From positions 12,404,960 through 12,468,959 of the forward strand of contig CP154955.1 in the NCBI GenBank assembly GCA_039621445.1: DNA of 64,000 bases. The letters are read 5' to 3'. The notes beneath the pieces are model-generated. The model searched no databases and was not told the DNA's origin. It worked only from the letters and a program-made list of their open reading frames with translations. The DNA is from Euglena gracilis. Taxonomy: Eukaryota; Euglenida; Euglenophyceae; Euglenales. The position numbers and the translations under genes are program-made. This document shows positions 54,030-63,189 of this stretch, in pieces; the first letter of the stretch is position 1; each line of letters begins with the position of its first letter.

Positions 54030-54950
54030 TGCCCCCCCCCCGGGGGGGGCCTGCTACCCGCCTGCCGCAAAAATTACCACTTCTGGCCTGCCTCTTTTTT
54101 AAAAAAAATCACAATCTCTGACAACCTGTTACACCAAAAAATCGATTTTTCTGGATCATCTGGCCTCCAAATAAATGCTAGATTTCATGAGAAAGTTCAA
54201 AAAATGACCCCAAAGGGGGGTTTTGGCGCTACTTTGGCTCCTGCGGGACTTCGAAAATTTTTGGGAAACAATACCCCCCCCCCCCAAATAATACCCCCCC
54301 TTGGGCCGGGACTTCGGGCGAAAACTAATACCCCCCCCCCCGGAGATGGTCGCTGTGGCGGGAGGAGCCCCCCGTTTTATTCGTAACGATATTCATCATC
54401 CACGTGTGTGTGTTTGTCCAAAGCGTGAAGGGCTTCGGTGCTCATTTATTTTTTGATTGTTGTAAAGCTGCACGCCATAGTCCCTGGATCGTAAAGCCTG
54501 GGGGAGTCATTGGGACAAATCCTGGTCGATGCTTTGATGGGTCGAGGCTCGGTGTGTAATCAGAAGAAATCCAAAAATACCCCTATTTTTGCACAATGGG
54601 GTAGAACAAGGCATCCCGTGTTTTTTTGCCAAAATGTGAAAGGATGGCATGCCCACCACACCTGTTTTTTCGGCACACCGTACGATTTTTAGCATATTTT
54701 AATTCTTGTTTCTGTCATCGTTTTTTCCCTCTGGGGGGGTTACAAGTCAGAGTTTGGTTGTTGAGCCCAAGGGGGGGTTATAAGCACGCCCGGGGGGGGG
54801 GGGTGTTCTTTCTCCATTTTTTGGCAGCCTTGTATCAATCCCCGTCGTGCACCCCGACAAGGAGTGTAGGTATACATGGGGTGGGGATAGCAGCAGGTTG
54901 CGAATCGCTTATTTTGCGGGGGGTGGGATTGATGATTGGGATTGCGCTTT
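54030..54950. other. C/G-tract repeats with AATAATACCCCCC words, no gene
   Basis: ACAATACCCCCCCC, AATAATACCCCCCC and ACTAATACCCCC lie at 54270-54340; the same words recur at 61545-61600. GGGGTTATAAG and GGGTTACAAG words lie at 54735-54790. No supported coding sequence. Confidence 0.55.
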
Positions 54951-54959
54951 TCGGACATT

Positions 54960-56010
54960 TGGCGTGAATGGGACGGAGGCTCGTGGATTTGGGTGGACGG
55001 GTTGATTGTTCGGCTGTGTGTGACTTTTAGGTGTTGGGTGTGGGTGGTGTGTTGGTTTGAGTGGCTTGGTTTGAGGCCGGTTTGTGGTTGGCTGGGATTT
55101 TTGCTATGGGTTGTGAGACGGGGCCGGTGAAGTTTGTGTTTGCTTTGTGGGCATGAAACTGTTTTTTTTTTTTTTGTTTGTGATTTTGGGTTTGTTTGCA
55201 TGTGGGTGGGTTTCAGTGGTTTGGCAATTGTGCTGGTGGGCTGGTCTGCGGGTGGCTTCGGGGTTGTTGGTTTCTCCATGTTTGGCTGTGTCTTCTGTGG
55301 TGTTTTTTTTTTGTGGGTTAGTGGTTGTTTCGTTTGCGTTTTGTTGGGTGGGCCTCGTGCTTTTTCTTTCTTTTGCTGGGCTGGGTATGTTGGCTTTTGT
55401 TTGTTGTGATGTGTGTTTGGTGTTTGTTTGTTGGTGTGTGATTTTTGTTGTGGTCCCTTTTATGTGTTTGTTTTGCGGGTTGTTTTGTTGTTTTTGTTTG
55501 TAGGATTTTTGTTTGTATTGTTTTCCCTTTTTTTTTCGGTTTTTTTTGTTTTGGTGTTTTTTTTTTTTTTTTGTGTTTTTGTTTTAAATTTTTTTTTTTG
55601 ATTTCGTGTTTTTGTGCATTTCAAATTTTTGATGGGGGTGCTTTTTTTTTTTTGGGTTGGGGGTTTGGGGGGTTGGGGGGCGGGAATGGGGGTCTGTGGG
55701 GGGCGGGGGGTGTTTGCTTGTTTCGTGGTTTTTTGGGGCGTGTACTTGGTGTTGGTTGACGTTTTTCGTTTGTGGTGTGTTTTGGGTCGTTGTTTTCTTT
55801 TTGTTTTTTTAGCTTCTTTGGTGTTGCGTTGGACTTTGTTTTTTTTGTTGGGGGGTTGTTGGTTTTTTTTGGTGTGGGTGTTGTTTTTGTTTTTGGCGGG
55901 GGTGTGTTTGTGTTTTTTCTTTTTTTTTTTGTTTTTTGGGTTTTTTTTTTTTTCGCATTTTTTTTTTGGTTGGGGGTGGGTGTGTGTTTTGTGTTGCAAA
56001 TTAGGGTGCG
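54960..56010 (+). other. Keto-rich (T/G) strand-asymmetric stretch, probably intron
   Basis: About 1 kb in which the plus strand is almost only T and G. It contains no repeat unit, so it is not a simple satellite. It ends at TTGTGTTGCAAATTAG, a good acceptor for the plus-strand sequence that follows. Frames on both strands (e.g. a Lys/Asn/Pro-rich minus frame) are composition artefacts. Confidence 0.7.
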
Positions 56011-56077
56011 TATGACCAGCCCACCGGGGTTGTAGGAACCCAGTAGGTGGGCCAGTCGCGAGTACCACCCGACACAA

Positions 56078-56536
56078 ATGAATGCAAGCGGCGCTGTGGT
56101 GCCACCCACAGTGGCCAGCAGCTCACGACTGCCCCAGTGCAATGAGGCAGCCCCCCGGCCAGGCCCGCCAAATCCCCGTGTGACTGTCACCAAACTTCCC
56201 CCTGTGTGGGTGTGCGTGTGTGTGTGTGTGTGAAGCGCCTGCAACACATCGTGGGGCATAATCATTGGAAAGTGGATCAGATACACGGACGCCACTTTTC
56301 AAACGGTGTACGTGCCACAGCGTACTTTTCAATACGCCGCGGCCAGACCCTTGCACCGCATGCATTGGGTGTCTGTGCACGAATATCTGTTGTGTGACAA
56401 CCATGTGTATGCACCTGGTCAGGGCAGATGGCACCCTGAATGGAATTTCCATTACGTCTTTTCGGACTCAGGATGGACCGCGGTCCATCTGTGGAAGTCC
56501 TCTGACTGGATCTCCGGGATATCTTTCTGTGGATAG
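56078..56536 (+). CDS. Unknown plus-strand coding region with an internal TGA in a GT microsatellite
   Basis: From ATG at 56078 the frame reads MNASGAVVPPTVASSSRLPQ and NPRVTVTKLPPVW. It crosses a short GT run with TGA at 56231-56233, then continues in the same frame through SACNTSWGIIIGKWIRYTDA, FQTVYVPQRTFQYAAARPLH and WNFHYVFSDSGWTAVHLWKS to TAG. The second part is rich in Trp, Tyr and His and looks like a folded domain, but I do not recognise it. The TGA may lie in a tiny intron using GT from the microsatellite and the AG at 56234, or the GT run may have changed length. The reverse strand over 56015-56195 is also open. Confidence 0.48.
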
Positions 56537-56567
56537 AGCAAACGGTGGGCACACATGCGTGTGCGCG

Positions 56568-56955
56568 CTCACTCACACACACACACACACACACGCGCGC
56601 GCGCACGCACGCGCGCGCGCACACACACATACACATGCGTGTGCGCGCTCACACACACACACATGCGCGCACACACACACACACATGCATGAGCGCGCTC
56701 ACTCACTCACACACGCACGCACGCACGCACGCGCGCGCGCACACACACACACTCACGCGTGCACACACAAACACGCACACACACAGTGTGTGGTAAACAC
56801 ACATTCATGCCCGCACACACACGCATGCACAACAACAACACACACACACACACACACTTACACTCATTCACTCACACACTCACTCACCCACCCACCCACC
56901 TACCCACAGCCACGCACACACACGCACGCACGCACGCTTGCACGCACGCACGCAT

Positions 56956-56998
<43 letters not shown>

Positions 56999-57060
56999 TG
57001 CACGCACGCACGCACGCACGCATGCACGCACGCAGGCGGACACACACACACACACACAGT
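56568..57060. repeat. (CA)n / (ACGC)n microsatellite block
   Basis: Alternating CA and ACGC runs with CACTCACTCAC and CACCCACC variants. Reads as HTHT, ARTH or CVRA in all frames. Confidence 0.96.
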
Positions 57061-57141
57061 ACACACACATTTATGCATCTGTCCTCCAAAGTACATTGTG
57101 CATCTTTGTGTAACGGTTTGCTAAACCACTCCACCACTGGG

Positions 57142-57333
57142 GGATTTGCACCGCCGCCGACCCCCAAGATTCCTGGGTCGCAGGCCGCGCACTGCCTCCC
57201 GGAGCCGCCCACCTCTGCCGAGCCCACCGAGAATGAGGAGTGGGGGTGGTGGCCAGAGGGACAGAGACCCGTCTGTTTCAGACCATTTCCGCCCGTGCCA
57301 CAGAAGGGTCCTCCGTTCACTGACAGTCATTAA
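57142..57333 (+). CDS. WWPEGQ exon, copy 1
   Basis: The plus frame reads GFAPPPTPKIPGSQAAHCLP, then EPTENEEWGWWPEGQRPVCF and FPPVPQKGPPFTDSH, TAA. It is homologous to 58909-59046: G(F/L)A-P-TPK(I/V)PGS and an acidic run before W(G/W)WWPEGQ are shared, with synonymous differences (TCG/AGC for Ser, CCA/CCG, GGA/GGT). That pattern supports coding on this strand. There is no clear AG just before the homologous start. The function of the motif is unknown. Confidence 0.55.
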   Translation, partial: GFAPPPTPKIPGSQAAHCLPEPPTSAEPTENEEWGWWPEGQRPVCFRPFPPVPQKGPPFTDSH

Positions 57334-57519
57334 GGCAGCCTCCCCCTTGCACAAAGGTCGCAGGGAGACCACTTCATACCCATCCCCCCCCAGCTCGTTG
57401 CCCCCCCCCCCCCGGCATTTGGCTTGGTGGCTCGTTGCCCCCTCCTTTGGGCCGTTGGAGTCAAAATGGCCCATCCACAAGATGGCCCAGTCCAACGAGC
57501 AGGTGGTGGGGAAATTGAT

Positions 57520-57738
57520 ACCTGCAATTTCCGCAATTTGCGCAATTTGCGCAATTTCCGCAATTTGCGCAATTTCCGCAATTTGCGCAATTTCCCTGCA
57601 ATTTCCGCAATTTGCGCAATTTCCCTGCAATTTCCGCAATTTGCGCAATTTGCGCAATTTCCGCAATTTGCGCAATTTCTGCAATTTTCCCGCAATTTCC
57701 GCAATTTCCGCAATTTCTGCTATTTTCCCAACTTTTCC
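57520..57738. repeat. GCAATTTSC minisatellite
   Basis: About 22 head-to-tail units of GCAATTTCC / GCAATTTGC, with occasional CCT or CCC inserts. The minus strand reads as repeated AEIAQIAEIA. Intronic in either gene model. Confidence 0.95.
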
Positions 57739-57750
57739 GCATGAATGAAC

Positions 57751-57963
57751 CCAAGGGTGGAGGTGGCTCAGACTGTGCACGGGTCCCTGCGGGCGCTGCC
57801 GCTGCGGGATGGGGATGGGATGGGGAAGGGGCTGGGGCAGACCTGTTCGACACCGCCGCCGCTGCCTCCTCCTCCTCCACCACTTTCACGGAAGCGCCAC
57901 CGTCCCGCAGCTCGGCATATAGAGCCCTGCCATCCGTTTGGAGCCGAACAATTCTGCGGAGGT
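57751..57963 (-). CDS. Strong minus-strand exon candidate
   Basis: Acceptor TGGCATTTTTTCCAG is excellent; a possible donor is CTTGG|GTTCAT; 213 nt, phase 1 both ends. Encodes LRRIVRLQTDGRALYAELRD, GGASVKVVEEEEAAAAVSNR and a Pro/Ala-rich tail SAPAPSPSHPHPAAAAPAGT. The plus strand is also open with fair codons (AGADLFDTAAAASSSSTTF), so the strand conflict with the surrounding plus-strand exons needs RNA data. Confidence 0.5.
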
Positions 57964-58224
57964 CTGGAAAAAATGCCACCCGAGAAAAAGTGCCTGCAAA
58001 CGTACCCCCCCTCCCCCCTTTGAGGCCTCGAGGCCTCTCCCTCCATACCCGCCAATTCCCTTCTCCTTAAAATTGGTCCAAAAAGGTCAGGGGTTTTTTT
58101 GCACCTTTTTGAAAAATTTCCAGGAATTTGGAGGTTTTTTTATCCCCTTTACAAACAGCAGTTTGCCTCTTTGGGAGTCAGGCCAGCTCCCATCTGGCCT
58201 GGGAAATTGGTCTCTTGGCCTTGG

Positions 58225-58290
58225 ACTCATGATGCCCGCTCATGAGTGCGGGCATCATGAGTGCGATGATGCCCGCACTCATCAACCTAC
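58225..58290. repeat. Inverted and direct CATGATGCCCGCACTCATGA words
   Basis: ATGATGCCCGC and GCGGGCATCAT alternate three times within 60 bp and can form cruciforms. Lies in an otherwise featureless stretch (57965-58900) with CA-rich patches at 58440-58570. Confidence 0.75.
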
Positions 58291-58909
58291 CCCTCTGTAC
58301 GCACTAACTTGGTCGAAGGCAACTTCCCCAGAAGTCCGTTAAAACCCAAACATGACAAGGCTCAACATTGGACCAGATGTGACGAACGGCATTCACGGAG
58401 GAATGCCGTGCCATGGCGCCTACCCACCCAATGCCCGACCCACGCGCATTCACACGTACACGCACATGCACACACGCACGCATTCACGCACACAAGGGCA
58501 TGCTTACACATGCACGCACGCTCACGCTCGCACGCACACATCACACAGACCCGGACGCGCATGCACAAACATGCCGCTAAAATAGTTCCAGTGCAGAGCT
58601 CTGGCCTCACCCCCTGTGGCGTGTGGTCCCATCGCCCCCCGAGCCGGTGAAGAAGCAGTGCGGCGTGGCCCATTCAAGTCCTTCCCTGAAACGTTGCCCT
58701 CTCTCTCTGTGTGTGTGCTCTCCATGTGTGTTTTGTATGCTCCTACCTTGAATCAGTCTGGCTTCCTCTGCCTGTGTTTTTGTCCGTGTGTCTGCGGGTT
58801 GCTTGTGCGAGCTGGTGTCCGCCGGTGCGGCGGACATGCACATGCGTCTGCGGTCAGGGTCCTCCGCCGACACCGCCCCCCCCCCCCCCCCCCCCCCGCC
58901 AACGCGGAG

Positions 58910-59046
58910 GACTTGCACTGCCGGTGACCCCCAAGGTCCCCGGGAGCCGCACCCTGCAGCCTTCTTCGGACACCGACGATTGGTGGTGGCCGGAGGGTCA
59001 GGGCCAGGGGCCTGCTCAGCGCACCGCCAGGCAGGGGCCTGGGGGC
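58910..59046 (+). CDS. WWPEGQ exon, copy 2
   Basis: Long C-tract acceptor ending CGCGGAG. Encodes LALPVTPKVPGSRTLQPSSD, TDDWWWPEGQGQGPAQRTAR and QGPGGSGSAK. Homologous to 57142-57333. The 3' edge is unclear because the frame stays open to 59322. Copies 1 and 2 suggest tandem exon duplication within one plus-strand gene that continues to 60730. Confidence 0.55.
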
Positions 59047-59189
59047 TCAGGGTCGGCCAAGGGGCACATATGCCCCCAAACCTCATCCGTGCCATGCTGC
59101 ATCGTTGACCACTGCGTCTTCAGCAGCGAATGCGGGAAACCGACTGCCACCCCCCCCCCTCCTCTCGCAGCCACCACAGAAACCTTTGC

Positions 59190-59231
59190 AGTGGTGTCTT
59201 TCTGCACGGCAGCTTCATTTGCCAGGCTCAT
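59190..59231 (-). CDS. Small minus-strand exon candidate
   Basis: Acceptor-like ATGAAATGAG and donor GCAAAG|GTTTCT. Encodes LANEAAVQKDTTAK. The plus strand reads TTETFAVVSFCTAASFAR after its own good acceptor TCCTCTCGCAG at 59169. One of the two is probably real and I cannot choose. Confidence 0.25.
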
Positions 59232-59536
59232 TTCATTTCATTTCATTTCATCTCAGGAAGATCCCCCCGGGAAGTGCTTAAACCCCCCCCGAGGTGCCAG
59301 GTGCCCAAAAATGCAATTGTGAAGGGGCTTGGGTCGGGTCTGAACCCGCTATGCGTCGGATAGCGGTGGTGCCCCATAGCCCCCCCCTCCCCCAGGTTCT
59401 TGTAAACCAGCCAGGAAAAGGCACAAAGGGAGGATTTCTCTCTCATGCCCCCCCCCCCGAGGACGTAATGTCACCCGAAGAAAAAATTTTAATTGGGGGG
59501 CAGTCCTGGTGGGTTAGATTCAAACATTTGTAACAG

Positions 59537-59660
59537 GACCAATCTTGATCAGGCCCCTGCGGCCCTCACAAGCGGAGATGTCACGCACCTGTATGACGGG
59601 TACGCCTCGTCCACCGCCACAGAGGATGGGCTACACCCCAGCTCGGCGTCCAGGGCCCCA
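59537..59660 (+). CDS. Exon of the unknown 59.5-60.7 kb gene
   Basis: Acceptor CATTTGTAACAG, donor GCCCCA|GTTGGT; 124 nt. Encodes TNLDQAPAALTSGDVTHLYD then GYASSTATEDGLHPSSASRA. Clear coding signal. Confidence 0.6.
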
Positions 59661-60730
59661 GTTGGTTGAATTTGAAAGCCAAATTAACACACAACTGAAC
59701 TCCCGGTGTGGAATACCCCCCAATTCTGTATTTTTCGAGGATTTCAAAACTCCCAGAGTTCACGTTTGAAGGGCTTTATATACTCAGTTGAAAACCTGTC
59801 CATCAATCAGCGTCATTCTAATCAGCATTTTTCTTGGTCTCCGCAAAAATGGCATTCTCACAGTTCTTCTTGCAAAAGGCGCCTCACACGTGTGTGTTTA
59901 CCCCCGGGGGAAATGCCATGCCCGAGAACCAGGCCAGGGTCCTGCCAGAAAACTGGAAACAGGTCCCCCACGCTGGTCCACCTCTCACCAGTGCATGGTT
60001 GGCCCTGGTCAATTTGTCTGGTGACAGTTTCGGGGGGGGAGTAGGCGTTGAACACCTCCTCCTCCGCAGTGGAACCACCTGCAACTAATCACTGACTACC
60101 ACCTGCACTTGTCCCGCTGGCATGGCTTTCCGGATGGGTCATCTTCAGGGGCAAACCAGTATGGGGGCACCTTCAGACACGCGGCTCCGCCTCCCGCCCC
60201 TCTCAGGGGGGTCCCCCCGGTCGGTGCCGTGCCCCCGGCGGGCATGCAGGCGTGGTGGTCACAGTTCGCCTCCAAGGCCATGAAGCTCGTCAACAAGCCG
60301 CCCCCGCCCCGCCCCGCCCCACCCCTCGCGGCCCGGCCCCTCCCGCAGTCCTCCTCCGCCCAACCCCGGGTGTGTGCCCCGCCTGCGGGTTTGGGCGGTG
60401 GTAAAACGGCGAAAATTGCCAAAAACCCTGGTAGGTGGGTGGATGTGCGCGTGTGCCTCGTGGCATCGGAACGTGCCAGCATATGTGTTTTACCTTTCTA
60501 TTGTGTGTCCGAGTCGGGCAGTCATGTGCATGCATTGGTGCATTGGTTGTGGGTATTTCAACACTTTGCATCCCTTGTGCGATGCAGCACCATTGGACGG
60601 CAAATTTTTTGAAAATTCAGAAAAGTTTTTACAAAATCAGCATTGTCTTGCCCCTCAAGACAATGCCTCACACACCGGACGTCCCACAGGATCCCAAGAC
60701 GACGGGGGAGCCAGAGCCGAAGCCCATTGA
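59537..60730 (+). CDS. Multi-exon plus-strand gene, 3' half (four exons)
   Basis: Exons at 59537-59660, 59864-60007, 60070-60430 and 60588-60730 join with consistent phases (2-0, 0-0, 0-1, 1-stop). The product runs DQAPAALTSGDVTHLYDGYA, then AMPENQARVLPENWKQVPHA and SAWLAL, then WNHLQLITDYHLHLSRWHGF with a Pro-rich linker, then QAWWSQFASKAMKLVNKPPP and a Lys/Ala-rich end, finishing APLDGKFFENSEKFLQNQHC and a hydrophilic tail. Third codon bases are mostly G or C in the first three exons. The WWPEGQ exons upstream are probably part of the same gene. I do not recognise the family. Confidence 0.62.
59864..60007 (+). CDS. Exon of the unknown 59.5-60.7 kb gene
   Basis: Acceptor TGGCATTCTCACAG. Encodes FFLQKAPHTCVFTPGGNAMP, ENQARVLPENWKQVPHAGPP and LTSAWLAL. 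Two donors are possible: GCCCTG|GTCAAT, which keeps phase 0 for the next exon, and GTCTG|GTGACA. Confidence 0.58.
60070..60430 (+). CDS. Largest exon of the unknown 59.5-60.7 kb gene
   Basis: Acceptor CCTCCTCCTCCGCAG, donor AACCCTG|GTAGGT; 361 nt. Encodes WNHLQLITDYHLHLSRWHGF, PDGSSSGANQYGGTFRHAAP, AGMQAWWSQFASKAMKLVNK, a Pro-rich spacer and GGGKTAKIAKNPG. Confidence 0.68.
60588..60730 (+). CDS. Probable terminal exon of the 59.5-60.7 kb gene
   Basis: Acceptor CTTGTGCGATGCAG in the phase needed by the previous exon. Encodes APLDGKFFENSEKFLQNQHC, LAPQDNASHTGRPTGSQDDG and GARAEAH, TGA. A second plus frame over 60660-60794 (MPHTPDVPQDPKTTGEPEPK, ending GGVFVIHSR) has better codon bias, so an alternative terminal exon starting at about 60660 is possible. 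Confidence 0.5.
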
Positions 60731-60799
60731 CCCCAACGCTGGCCATTCCCCTGCCATGGAGGAAGGCGGAGTGTTCGTAATTCATTCACGCTGACTTCC

Positions 60800-61215
60800 C
60801 ATTTGGGTATGGGGACAGTGCAAGCTGCAGAAGAACAAAAACTGCACCGTGTCGGTGCCTGTTTTCATGCGCGTTTCCGTCGTGCACCGTACAACATGCC
60901 CACTTCCACAATTGTCTCTACACTCGTATTTAGCTCTCTGAGTCTTATCTGATATTTTTCAAATGTTCAGATTACATATTTGCATTCACTTTTTACACCG
61001 AACATTTCTATTTTCTTCCTCCAACTCTATTCTGGCAATTATTTTGGTAATTTTCTGATACTTATTCTCATTATTTTCCGAATGTTGTGCCTTGCATGAA
61101 GTTACTTGCCAGATTGTTGAACACGCCATTTTACATGATACAATTCACGGAAAATAGTAACTATGTGCCATGTTTTACCATTACCTTGGCTGCATCCGCC
61201 ACACATCCCGTGTTC
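60800..61215. other. AT-rich intergenic stretch
   Basis: A drop in G/C content and absence of repeats between 60850 and 61190 fits an intergenic spacer with the promoter and terminator regions of the flanking plus-strand genes. No specific motif can be defended. Confidence 0.45.
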
Positions 61216-61219
61216 CCGG

Positions 61220-61396
61220 CGGGGCGATGCCACCGTAGACCCCCGCACCGGCATCCGCAATGCGGACCTGCGCGACAGCGTGGCGGCGGAGCTGCTCAGC
61301 ACCCGCCGCCGCTGGGCCGAGCTGCGGCTGCCGCCCAGGGAGGGCCCGGGGGCCCCTCATCCAGACCGATCAGCCAAGACACTGAATGAAGGGCTA
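61220..61396 (+). CDS. Exon of unknown plus-strand gene
   Basis: Encodes RRGDATVDPRTGIRNADLRD, SVAAELLSTRRRWAELRLPP and PHPDRSAKTLNEGL before the donor GGGCTA|GTGAAC. Very strong G/C third-base signal from about 61220. No AG acceptor is visible near that point. The frame is open back to an ATG at 61163, which would give an N-terminus MCHVLPLPWLHPPHIPCS. It looks like a helical, Arg-rich segment. Not recognised. Confidence 0.58.
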
Positions 61397-61544
61397 GTGA
61401 ACCCCTGCCCAAGCGAGCAACATGGTCACGCAGGAACACACAGAAGCGTCCATTTTCAAAAAGAGCTCAAAAGGGCCATTAAAATCAAAATGACCATTAG
61501 AGACAGTCGAGGGTTTTTTTTTGATCGATTTCTGACTTCCCAGA

Positions 61545-61615
61545 TAATACCCCCCCCCAGACCCGATTTCGAGTGTCCAAATAATACGCCGGGGGGTTTA
61601 TCATTTGGGACGGAT
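61545..61615. repeat. AATAATACCCCCC word pair
   Basis: AGATAATACCCCCCCC and AAATAATACGCCGGGG with an inverted GGGGTTTATCATTTGGG. Same words as 54270-54340. Confidence 0.65.
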
Positions 61616-61898
61616 TTGAAACTACCATGAGTTTGAACCTTACGCAAGTCTGAACCTACAGAGCAGCCCAGCCTGTCGAAGGGAACCATCAACGATTAAG
61701 AATCATCCATGAGCAAACAGAACTCCCGTCCCCCGGCCATGCCGATAACTCTGACCCACAGGAGGATTTCCACCACCGGGATAAGGCGGGCCACGCAGCC
61801 CTTTGCTTTCACTCAGAAGCCCCCCTGAGGGGGTCCGCGCCGGGCTGGTTGGGGGGCCCCCCAGGTCTCAAAAAAAAACCGATTTAGGCCCCCACCAT

Positions 61899-62149
61899 CC
61901 GGTTGTTTTTTTTCCGTCTTGAACGCCGGGCGGTCCAGCCGAGCCCTCCCCCCCCCCCCCCCCAGGGGGTCCCCCCGCTGGGGGGGGATATACTTTTCGG
62001 TGCCGAAGGCACTGAATTTGTTAAAAATGGCGGTATTTTCGTGATTTTTGGCGATTTTAGGGAAAAATTGAGTGGGTCCCCGGGACCCCCCCCAGGGGGT
62101 GGGTGGGTGGGGGGACCCCCCCTCCCCCCCGGCCTTAAAGAAACCCCTG
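61899..62149. mobile_element. Short TIR element, introner-like, 8-bp TSD CCCACCAT
   Basis: Starts CCGGTTGTTTTTTTT and ends GGCCTTAAAGAAACCCCTG. The direct repeat CCCACCAT flanks it (61891-61898 and 62150-62157). It matches 11881-12156 along its length (GATATACTTTTCGGTGCCGAAGGC, GTGATTTTTGGCGATTTT, GGGTGGGTGGG). Its right end contains TTAAAG, which serves as a splice acceptor for the adjoining coding exon. Confidence 0.88.
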
Positions 62150-62332
62150 CCCACCATCCACCGCACCGGACAGCCCGCCCTGTGCCCCAACGCCCGCGGC
62201 CCCGCCCCGGCCCCCCACCGGGCCCCGGCCGCCCGGCCACCGCCCGGACCCCGCGGACCGGCAGTTCCCGCCGCCCATCCTGCCCACCGAGGCCATGAAG
62301 CGCCGCCGCGCCCGCCGCAGCATGACCGGCCG
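62141..62332 (+). CDS. Exon of unknown plus-strand gene, starting inside a TIR
   Basis: From the acceptor GGCCTTAAAG the frame reads NPCPPSTAPDSPPCAPTPAA, a Pro-rich run, then DPADRQFPPPILPTEAM and KRRRARRSMTGR, ending at the donor GGCCG|GTACCT; 192 nt, phase 2 both ends. A later acceptor CACCGGACAG at 62171 would trim the repeat-derived residues. The join to 62594 restores Arg and continues the frame. Confidence 0.6.
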
Positions 62333-62593
62333 GTACCTGCCCCCCCCCCCCACCCCAACACGAACAGAGGCGACCCAAGGCCCCGGAAATCGCTCCGACC
62401 CATTTTTTGGGTTTGTACGTTTTGTGGCGTCAGTGGAGTCAGCATATAAACTCATGCCATGGGACAATCTCATATTTTTGGGTTTCGGGTCCCTGTTTCG
62501 CAAGACTCAGCTGCCAGCAAAAGTCACGGAGACAGTTGTGAATTTTCCCCAGCTGCCTCAGTCTGCTGCCTCCGCCCCCGCCCCCGTTTGCAG

Positions 62594-62681
62594 GTACCTC
62601 ACAGAGGCGGACTGCCTGAAGCTATTCCGCTTCAACATCACCTGGGACTGCTTATCGTGCTTGTACAGCTTCCTGGACCAG
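62594..62681 (+). CDS. Exon of unknown plus-strand gene
   Basis: Excellent acceptor CCCCCGCCCCCGTTTGCAG and donor GACCAG|GTGTGC; 88 nt, phase 2 to 0. Encodes YLTEADCLKLFRFNITWDCL then SCLYSFLDQ. Fits the preceding exon in phase. Not recognised. Confidence 0.68.
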
Positions 62682-62699
62682 GTGTGCAGTGTTCCTGCT

Positions 62700-63065
62700 T
62701 CAACCCCCCCCCCCCCCAAAATAAGACCCGGGTCCATTTCATGGGTCGGTTGCTGAAAAGCCTGAGGGGGGTCTTATGGGGGGGGGTCCATTTTATGGAT
62801 TTTTGCTGGAAAATTTTCGACCCCCCAAAATGTCCAAAAATGCACCCCCCTGGCCGGTCCGAGCAAAAATCCATGAAATGAACTCTCCCCATAAATAAGA
62901 CCCTACCCTGCCGGCGGGAAGCACCGGATTTTTGAAAAATGGGACTTTTTGGGGGGTAAATCTGCCATTTTGGGACAGTTTTCACACAATTCAGCATATT
63001 CTCCCCTATTTGTCTGGCACGAAGCGCCAATTTTTTCGAAAATTGGTATTTTGGGGGGGGGTCCA
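62700..63065. repeat. C/G-tract repeat with AATAAGACCC words
   Basis: AAATAAGACCCGGGTCCATT with GGGTCGGTTGCTGAAAAGCC, nearly identical to 4519-4570, then GGGGGTCCATTTTATGG and CTGGCACGAAGCGCCAATTTT. Intron between 62681 and 63773. Confidence 0.75.
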
Positions 63066-63189
63066 TTTTATTGGGAGTTTTTGGGGGGGTTACTTTTTCT
63101 GAGCGTCTGGCAAAATGTGTTTGGTGTGTACACAGGCCTTTTATATTCATGTCTCAATGCATGTAAACAGGCAGGTTTGCACCTCCTCA

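Noticed and set aside
55460-56077. 205-codon Lys/Asn/Pro/Thr-rich minus frame
   Set aside because: Complement of a T/G-only stretch; composition alone keeps it open.
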